From Yinghuangia seranimata (GTDB lineage Bacteria > Actinomycetota > Actinomycetes > Streptomycetales > Streptomycetaceae): DNA of 64,000 nt. Made by a program: the position numbers and the translations under genes. The notes under the pieces are model-generated. The model saw only the letters and a list, made by a program, of their open reading frames with translations, did no database searches and was not told where the DNA came from. The stretch spans positions 124,001-188,000 of the forward strand of contig NZ_JASAOI010000022.1 of assembly GCF_029953285.1 (NCBI RefSeq), written 5' to 3'. Shown here piece by piece: positions 58,564-64,000 of this stretch (its first letter is position 1; each line of letters begins with the position of its first letter).

Positions 58564-59373
58564 TCAGGCGTCGGTGCGCGCCGGGGCGGTGCGTCCGTCG
58601 CGGAGTTCGAGCTGCCGGTCGGCGTGCGCCGCGACCCGCGGGTCGTCGGTCGCCAGCACGAGCGCGATGCCGTGCGAGCGGGACGCGGTGACCAGGATGC
58701 GCATGAGGTGGTCCAGCTCGGCGGACTCCAGGCCGAGCGCGGGCTCGTCCGCGAACACCACGTCGGGGCGCACCACCAGGGCGCGGGCGACGGCGGCGCG
58801 GCGCAGCAGTGCGGTGGACAGCTCACGGGGGCATCGGTCGGCCTGGTCGAGGACGTCGAGCCGGCCCATCCAGTGCCGGGCGGCGGCGAACGCGGTGTCC
58901 CGGGAGGAGGGTTCGAGCAGCAGCGGCAGCGCGACGTTCTCCAGCACGGTCAGTTCGGGCATGAGCCGGGCGCGGCCGTCCATCATGCCGAAGTGCGTGC
59001 GGCGCAGTTCCGCGCGGGCACGGTCGCCGAGGGTGTGCAGCGGGCGGCTGTTGAACCACACCTGGCCGGCGTCGGGCGCGAGGACGCCGGACAGGACCGC
59101 CAGCAGGGCGGTCTTGCCGGCCCCGGGCGCGCCGGTGACCGCGAAGGTCTCGTCCGCCCGCACGCCGACCGACAGTCGGCGCAGGATGGTCACGGGGCCG
59201 CGGGTGACCGTGACGTCTTGGGCGCGGAGGACGTCGTTGTCGGGATTGCGGGTACCGTCCTCGGCGACCGCGAAACCGGTGGCCGTGGTGTGCGGTACGG
59301 GCTCGTCGGAAGCCGCCGACCGGGTCGACCGTGCCGAGCGAGGCGACAGGGCCGACCGGGGAGAAAGAGCCAT
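58564..59373 (-). CDS. ABC transporter ATPase with degenerate signature and H-loop
   Basis: Protein of 269 aa, ATG 59373 with GGAGG upstream. After a ~45-residue Ser/Arg/Thr/Asp-rich N-terminus comes the ABC domain: Walker A GAPGAGKT (81-88) and Walker B VVFADEP are intact. The signature position reads LSTALLRR instead of LSGGQ and the H-loop position reads ATDDP, with Asp in place of His. Organisation resembles MacB/LolD-type ATPases pairing with the downstream permease. ATP hydrolysis may be slow or asymmetric. Confidence 0.8.
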   Translation of the reverse strand: MALSPRSALSPRSARSTRSAASDEPVPHTTATGFAVAEDGTRNPDNDVLRAQDVTVTRGPVTILRRLSVGVRADETFAVTGAPGAGKTALLAVLSGVLAPDAGQVWFNSRPLHTLGDRARAELRRTHFGMMDGRARLMPELTVLENVALPLLLEPSSRDTAFAAARHWMGRLDVLDQADRCPRELSTALLRRAAVARALVVRPDVVFADEPALGLESAELDHLMRILVTASRSHGIALVLATDDPRVAAHADRQLELRDGRTAPARTDA

Positions 59374-59608
59374 ATTTCGTTACCTCCGGGACAGGACTGT
59401 CCGCCCCTGACCCGTCCAGTGCAACGAGCCGCGCCGTTGAGAGGGCACGGCCGGGTGCCCGACTGCTCCGGCCGGGTGGGGGACTGGGCCACCCGGGGAC
59501 GGCGCGAGGCCCTTACGGATGACGCTGGCCAGTGCCGCCCGCTCCGGCGATGATGGGCCGTCGGGGCCCGATCGGGCCGGGGGCGCGGGGGAGGACGGGG
59601 AAGCACCG

Positions 59609-60427
59609 ATGCACGAGATCGCCTGGCTCGAACTGCCGGACCAGCTGAACGCACGGGACGTGGGCGGGCTGCCGGTCGCGGGCGGCGGCACGACCCGGTC
59701 GGGCGTCCTGATGCGCTGCGAGACACCGGACCTGCTGACCGACGAGGGCGTGGCGCGCCTGTCCGGTGTCTACGGGGTGCGGCACGTGTTCGACCTGCGG
59801 TCGCAGGGCGAGGGCCTGCCGGTGGTGCCGTGGGACGGCGTCACCCGGCACCGCATGCCGCTCCTCGGCCGGCGCGCGGGTGCCGCGCAGGACGCGGAGG
59901 CCCGTGGCGTCGGCGACATCTCCGCCGGTGAGGTCGACGTGCTGGGCGACGACACCGACCTGGACCTGGCCGACGTCGACGTGCGCGGCGCGGGCCGGCT
60001 CTACCTGGGCATGGCCGAGCGCGGCAAGGACGCGTTCGTGCAGGCGCTGCGGCTGCTGACAGCCGACGGCGCCGCGCCGACGCTCGTGCACTGCACGGCC
60101 GGCAAGGACCGCACGGGGGTGCTGGTCGCCCTGCTGCTGGCGGTCGTGGACACCCACCGCCAGGCGATCGTCGACGACTACGCGGCCACCCGCATCCACC
60201 TGCGCGAGATGTTCCGGCGCATCGACCGGATCCCGGCCCAGCCGCGTCTCAAGCCGGGCACACCGGCCGCCGCGGCGCTGCGCGACGCGGCTCCCGAGTC
60301 GATGGAGGCGTTCCTCGACGCGGTCGCGGAGCGCTACGGCGGCGCCTCCGAGTTCTTCGTGAAGGCCGGTGCGCGCCCGGAGTGGATCGAGCGCTGGCGG
60401 GAGCGCTTCGTCGCCGACGTCGCCTGA
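59609..60427 (+). CDS. Tyrosine-protein phosphatase family protein
   Basis: Protein of 272 aa with the P-loop HCTAGKDRTG (Cys162, Arg168), the CX5R active site of the bacterial atypical dual-specificity/phosphoinositide phosphatases. The N-terminus has LNARDVGGLPVAGG, typical of this group, and the C-terminus a YGGASEFFVKAG segment. ATG 59609 follows GGGGAAGC; an earlier frame from 59519 is less likely. Divergent from the ABC operon. Substrate (phosphotyrosine or phospholipid) is unknown. Confidence 0.88.
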   Translation: MHEIAWLELPDQLNARDVGGLPVAGGGTTRSGVLMRCETPDLLTDEGVARLSGVYGVRHVFDLRSQGEGLPVVPWDGVTRHRMPLLGRRAGAAQDAEARGVGDISAGEVDVLGDDTDLDLADVDVRGAGRLYLGMAERGKDAFVQALRLLTADGAAPTLVHCTAGKDRTGVLVALLLAVVDTHRQAIVDDYAATRIHLREMFRRIDRIPAQPRLKPGTPAAAALRDAAPESMEAFLDAVAERYGGASEFFVKAGARPEWIERWRERFVADVA

Positions 60428-60436
60428 CGCCGCGGC

Positions 60437-61816
60437 TCAGTGCCCGAGGAACCGCCCGAACGCCTTCGCGAGCCGGGAGTCCTTGCCGGTGCGCTGCTCC
60501 TCGCCGTCGGCCGCGGTCATGACGCGCAGGCCGACGTTGGTGCCGATCCAGCGCAGCGGCTCGGGCTCCCAGCGCGGCGAGCGGTGCTGCACCCACGGCA
60601 GTCGGGTCAGCTCGGTGTACTGGTCGCGGACCAGGTCGGCGAGCGTGCGCCCGGCGAGGTTCGTGGTGCCGACGCCGTCGCCGACGTAGCCGCCCGCCCA
60701 GGCCAGCCTGCGTCCACGGTCGATGCCGCAGCTCGCGTACCAGTCGCGCGAGACGCCGAGTGCGCCGCCCCACGTGTGGGTGATCTCGGCGTCCGCGGTC
60801 TGCGGGAACAGCTGCCGGAGCACCGACTTGAGCTCGGCGAACACCCGCTCGTCCCGGTCGTACTCGGGCCGGACGCGTGAGCCGAAGTGGTACGGAGCGC
60901 CGCGGCCGCCGAACGCGAGGCGGCCGTCCTCGGTGCGCTGCCCGTAGATGATCAGGTGGCGCAGGTCGGAGAACGTCTCGCGCTCGGCGAGCCCGATCTC
61001 GTCCCACACCTCCTGGGGCAGCGGCTCGGTGGCGATCATGAGCGAGTACACGGGCACGATGTCCCGGGTGAAGCCGGGCAGCTCGGGGGTGTAGCCCTCG
61101 GTCGCGCGGACCACGACCTCGGCACGCACGGTGCCGTGCGGGGTGACCGCCGCGCCGTCGTCGATCAGGGTGACGGGGGTGCCCTCGTAGATCGTCACGC
61201 CGCGCCGCTCGACGGCCTCGGCGAGCCCGCGGGCGAGCTTGGCGGGCTGGATGGCCGCGCAGTGCGGGGTGTAGACGCCGCCGAGCACGTCGGTGGCGCC
61301 CACGCGGGCGCGGGCCTCGTCGGCGTCGAGGTAGCGGACGTCCTCCTTGCCGAAGCCCCACGAGCGCTCGTCCTCGACCATCGCCCACGCGCGCCGGGTC
61401 TGGACGTGTGTGCGGGCGAGCATGACGGTGCCGCCCTTGGTGAAGCCGCAGTCGATGCCCTCGGCCGCCACGACGCGGCCGACCTCGTCGACGGTGGCGT
61501 TCATGGCGCGCTGCTGGGCGACGGCGCGTTCGCGGGTGCTGCCGCGCGCGACCTTGGCGAGGCTGGCGGGGAACAGCGACGAGCACCAGCCGCCGTTGCG
61601 TCCGGACGCGCCGAAGCCGGCGACCTCGCGCTCCAGCACGGCGATGCGCAGCGACGGGTCGGCCTCGGCGAGGTAGTAGGCGGTCCACAGGCGCGTGTAG
61701 CCGGCGCCGACGATCGCGACGTCGACGTCGAGGTCCCCGGCGAGCGCGGGGCGGGGGGTGACGTCCTCGCCGAGCGTGTCGAACCAGAGGGACAGGTCAC
61801 GGTAGGCGGCACTCAC
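60437..61816 (-). CDS. FAD-dependent oxidoreductase (DAO family, PuuB-like)
   Basis: Protein of 459 aa in the glycine/D-amino-acid oxidase family. The N-terminal Rossmann motif is VAIVGAGYTRLWTAYYL, where the third Gly of GxGxxG is Arg. FGASGRNGGWCSSLFPAS is a typical FAD-binding segment, and GLAEAVERRGVTIYEGTPV and WAGGYVGDGVGTTNLAGRTLADL mark the C-terminal FAD site. GTG 61816 overlaps the stop of the PPOX gene (GTGA). In Streptomyces such genes sit in polyamine catabolism clusters, so gamma-glutamylputrescine or a similar amine is a likely substrate (inference). Confidence 0.88.
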   Translation of the reverse strand: MSAAYRDLSLWFDTLGEDVTPRPALAGDLDVDVAIVGAGYTRLWTAYYLAEADPSLRIAVLEREVAGFGASGRNGGWCSSLFPASLAKVARGSTRERAVAQQRAMNATVDEVGRVVAAEGIDCGFTKGGTVMLARTHVQTRRAWAMVEDERSWGFGKEDVRYLDADEARARVGATDVLGGVYTPHCAAIQPAKLARGLAEAVERRGVTIYEGTPVTLIDDGAAVTPHGTVRAEVVVRATEGYTPELPGFTRDIVPVYSLMIATEPLPQEVWDEIGLAERETFSDLRHLIIYGQRTEDGRLAFGGRGAPYHFGSRVRPEYDRDERVFAELKSVLRQLFPQTADAEITHTWGGALGVSRDWYASCGIDRGRRLAWAGGYVGDGVGTTNLAGRTLADLVRDQYTELTRLPWVQHRSPRWEPEPLRWIGTNVGLRVMTAADGEEQRTGKDSRLAKAFGRFLGH

Positions 61817-62475
61817 CGGCGCCACGCCCTCACGTACTCGGGAACCGGCAGGTCGAAGCGGAGGTCCGGGGCCGGGACCGCGTCGTAGTAGGTCTCGCCG
61901 AGCGGGACGGTGCCGGCCCAGACCGGGGTGTCGAGGTCGTCCTCGTCGTCGGTCGGGTGGTTCGCGGACACCTTGACGGACGTCTCGTCGAGCGGCAGCG
62001 CGAGCACGAGCGTCGCGGCCAGCTCCTTCTTCTTGTGCGGGCGCAGGTCGGCGCGGCGCCCGGGCAGCAGGTGGTCGGTGAGCAGGTCGAGCGCGGCGGC
62101 CTTGGCGTCGCCCTCGACCACCTCGCATATCCCGAAGACCATCGCGCTGCGGTAGTTCATGGACGACTCGAACGCCGAACGGGCGACCACGAGGCCGTCC
62201 AGGAGCGTGACCGTGAGGCACGTCGGGGCGCCCGCGGCGAGGGCGCGGAACAGGCGGCTGCCGGTGGAGCCGTGGATGAGGACGCGGTCGCCGTCGCGCG
62301 CGTACGCGACGGGCAGGACGTACGGGCGGCCCTGGTCGTCCGAGACGGCGACGTGCCCGACGAGCCCGGCGTCGAGCACGCGGTGCAGGACGTCGCGCTC
62401 GGACACCGCCTTCTCGGGGAGGCGGCGTACGCGGGTGCGGTCGGTGGAGCCGGGTGCGAGTGGTGCCGTGGCCAA
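61813..62475 (-). CDS. Pyridoxamine 5'-phosphate oxidase-fold flavin-binding protein
   Basis: Protein of 220 aa with a split-barrel flavin-binding fold: VLHRVLDAGLVGHVAVSDDQ, RPYVLPVAYARDGDRVLIHGSTGSRLFRAL and MNYRSAMVFGICEVVEG. The best start is TTG 62475, because AGGAGG lies 9 nt upstream and no ATG or GTG is suitably placed; this is an unusual but well-supported TTG. It overlaps the FAD oxidoreductase by 4 bp. Probably an FMN or F420 reductase; substrate unknown. Confidence 0.85.
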   Translation of the reverse strand: MATAPLAPGSTDRTRVRRLPEKAVSERDVLHRVLDAGLVGHVAVSDDQGRPYVLPVAYARDGDRVLIHGSTGSRLFRALAAGAPTCLTVTLLDGLVVARSAFESSMNYRSAMVFGICEVVEGDAKAAALDLLTDHLLPGRRADLRPHKKKELAATLVLALPLDETSVKVSANHPTDDEDDLDTPVWAGTVPLGETYYDAVPAPDLRFDLPVPEYVRAWRR

Positions 62476-62524
62476 CGTCCTGTTCCTCCTGTGGAAAACC
62501 CGCGGATCGTGCTGTCGCACAACC

Positions 62525-62575
62525 GCGAATGTGCCGTCGACGCGCACAGGGGCGGCGCGTCGACGGCACATTCGC
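62525..62575 (-). terminator. 21-bp perfect inverted repeat after the aminotransferase gene
   Basis: Arms 62525-62545 and 62555-62575 are perfect 21-bp complements around a 9-nt loop, centrally carrying GTCGAC. It lies 49 bases downstream of the aminotransferase stop and 50 bases before the PPOX start, all on the minus strand. A terminator is likely; an operator or DNA-level cruciform is possible. No T-tract. Confidence 0.65.
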
Positions 62576-62623
62576 TGAGGGTTCGTCAGTGTTGCTGGGG
62601 GGTCCCGGTCACCCGGGGGCGGA

Positions 62624-64000
62624 TCAGAGCTTCGTCCACGCCTCGGTGAGGACGGCGCGCAGGATCTGCTCGATCTCGTCGAACGTACCCTGGTCCGCGA
62701 TCAGCGGCGGGGAAAGCTGGATGACCGGGTCGCCGCGGTCGTCGGCACGGCAGTACAGGCCGTTGTCGAAGAGCGCCTTCGACAGGAAGCCGTAGAGCAC
62801 GCGCTCGATCTCGTCGTCGTTGAAGGTCTCCTTGGAGGCCTTGTCCTTGACGAGCTCGATGCCGTAGAAGTACCCGTTGCCGCGGACGTCGCCGACGATC
62901 GGCAGGTCGAGCAGCTTCTGCAGGGTCGCGAGGAACTTGCCCTCGTTGTCGAGGACGTGCTTGTTGAGGCCCTCCTGGTCGAAGATGTCCAGGTTGGCGA
63001 GCGCGACCGCCGACGAGACCGGGTGGCCGCCGAAGGTGTAGCCGTGGAGGAACATCTCCTCGCCCTTGTAGAAGGGCTCGGCGAGCTTGTCGGAGACGAT
63101 CATCGCGCCGATCGGGGAGTAGCCCGAGGTCATGCCCTTGGCGCAGGTGATGATGTCCGGCACGTAGCCGAACTTCTCGCAGCCGAACATGGTGCCCAGG
63201 CGGCCGAACGCGCAGATGACCTCGTCCGAGACCATGAGGACGTCGTACTTGTCGCAGATCTCGCGGACCCGCTGGAAGTACCCGGGCGGCGGCGGGAAGC
63301 AGCCGCCGGCGTTCTGCACGGGCTCGACGAACACCGCGGCGACGGTCTCGGGGCCCTCGTTGAGGATCTGGACCTCGATCTGGTCCGCGGCCCAGCGGCC
63401 GAAGGCCTCCGGGGTCTGGTCGGCCAGGAAGGCCGGCGCGCGGTAGATGTTGGTGTTCGGCACCCGGAAGGTCGACGGGACCAGCGGCTCGTACGGGGCC
63501 TTCAGGCCCGGCAGGCCGGTGATCGACAGGGCGCCCTGCGGCGTGCCGTGGTAAGCCGTGGTGCGGGAGAGCACCTTGTGCTTGGTCGGCATGCCCTTGA
63601 GCTTGAAGTAGTGCTTGGCCAGCTTCCACGCCGACTCGACGGCCTCGCCGCCGCCGGTGGTGAAGAAGACCTTGTTCAGGTCGCCCGGCGCGTAGTTCGC
63701 GAGGCGCTCGGCCAGCTCGATGGCCTTCGGGTGGGCGTAGCTCCACACCGGGAAGAACGCGAGCTCCTCGGCCTGCTTGCGCGCGACCTCGGCGAGCTCC
63801 TTGCGGCCGTGGCCGGCCTGTACGACGAACAGTCCGGCAAGGCCGTCGATGTACTTGCGTCCGTTGGCGTCCCAGATGTTGACGCCTTCACCGCGCACGA
63901 TCGTGGGAACGGGCGCGTTCTCGTACGACGACATGCGGGTGAAGTGCATCCACAGGTGGTCGTACGCCTTCTTCGACAAAGCGGCGGTGTCGAACTGTTC
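62624..64000 (-). CDS. Class III aminotransferase, 5' end beyond window
   Basis: PLP enzyme of at least 458 aa; the reading frame continues past base 64000, so the true start is outside the window (a TTG at 63979 is not the start). Class III features: FTTGGGEAVESAWKLAKHYF, AYHGTPQGALSITG, the PLP region SDEVICAFGRLGTMFG and the Schiff-base Lys in TCAKGMTSGYSPIGA, then TFGGHPVSSAVALANL. The putrescine/4-aminobutyrate group is likely, matching the polyamine cluster that follows in Streptomyces. A 21-bp inverted repeat lies downstream. Confidence 0.92.
   Translation of the reverse strand, partial: EQFDTAALSKKAYDHLWMHFTRMSSYENAPVPTIVRGEGVNIWDANGRKYIDGLAGLFVVQAGHGRKELAEVARKQAEELAFFPVWSYAHPKAIELAERLANYAPGDLNKVFFTTGGGEAVESAWKLAKHYFKLKGMPTKHKVLSRTTAYHGTPQGALSITGLPGLKAPYEPLVPSTFRVPNTNIYRAPAFLADQTPEAFGRWAADQIEVQILNEGPETVAAVFVEPVQNAGGCFPPPPGYFQRVREICDKYDVLMVSDEVICAFGRLGTMFGCEKFGYVPDIITCAKGMTSGYSPIGAMIVSDKLAEPFYKGEEMFLHGYTFGGHPVSSAVALANLDIFDQEGLNKHVLDNEGKFLATLQKLLDLPIVGDVRGNGYFYGIELVKDKASKETFNDDEIERVLYGFLSKALFDNGLYCRADDRGDPVIQLSPPLIADQGTFDEIEQILRAVLTEAWTKL

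Overview
The window is a very GC-rich, gene-dense bacterial chromosome segment. Strong GC codon bias, frequent GTG starts, overlapping GTGA/ATGA gene junctions and likely leaderless genes point to an actinomycete. Two blocks keep the gene order I know from Streptomyces: hrcA-dnaJ-nitronate monooxygenase-rsmE-HIT-rnz-phoH-ybeY-CBS hemolysin-era-leuA-recO-uppS-zur/znu-glyS-dusB-ppdK, and M23 peptidase-rpsB-tsf-pyrH-frr-cdsA-rlmN. Family Streptomycetaceae or a close relative is my inference; no rRNA or tRNA gene is present to confirm it.

Layout. 1-3.0 kb: three tandem paralogous lipoproteins. 3.4-4.9 kb: phenylalanine hydroxylase and a DinB-family protein. 5-12.6 kb: a minus-strand operon with a peptide-type ABC importer (binding protein, two permeases, fused double ATPase) ending in an arylsulfatase. 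12.7-14.4 kb: a DUF3097 protein and an MBL-fold hydrolase. 14.4-16.7 kb: the CIRCE/HrcA-controlled hrcA-dnaJ heat-shock pair. 16.7-22.3 kb: nitronate monooxygenase, rsmE, an MFS exporter, HIT, VOC and RNase Z. 22.3-22.9 kb: a decayed M48-like peptidase gene. 23-31.8 kb: phoH, ybeY, a CBS membrane protein, two more paralogous lipoproteins, a zinc-less cytidine deaminase-like protein, era, and leuA behind a leucine-rich leader peptide. 31.9-35.3 kb: TauD-type dioxygenase, TerB-like protein, recO, uppS. 35.4-40.6 kb: a metal-homeostasis cluster (YraQ-type permease, His-rich membrane protein, Zur, ZnuB, ZnuC, ZnuA) with two Zur boxes before znuA. 40.7-48 kb: glyS, NADAR protein, dusB, ppdK, TetR regulator. 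48-56.9 kb: M23 peptidase, GH71-type lipoprotein, then the translation/lipid block rpsB-tsf-pyrH-frr-cdsA-rlmN. 57-64 kb: an atypical ABC exporter, a tyrosine phosphatase, and the start of a probable polyamine-catabolism cluster (FAD oxidoreductase, PPOX-fold protein, class III aminotransferase cut by the window edge).

The join near 48 kb is notable. From memory of S. coelicolor, ppdK (SCO2494) and rpsB (SCO5624) lie far apart, and here they meet where the M23 gene has no local stop codon. Other points of interest are the five-member lipoprotein family in two clusters, the zinc circuit with a leaderless znuA promoter covered by both Zur boxes, the leuA attenuator, several long intergenic palindromes, and an ABC ATPase lacking two canonical motifs. 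I found no CRISPR array, insertion sequence, prophage or complete biosynthetic cluster.
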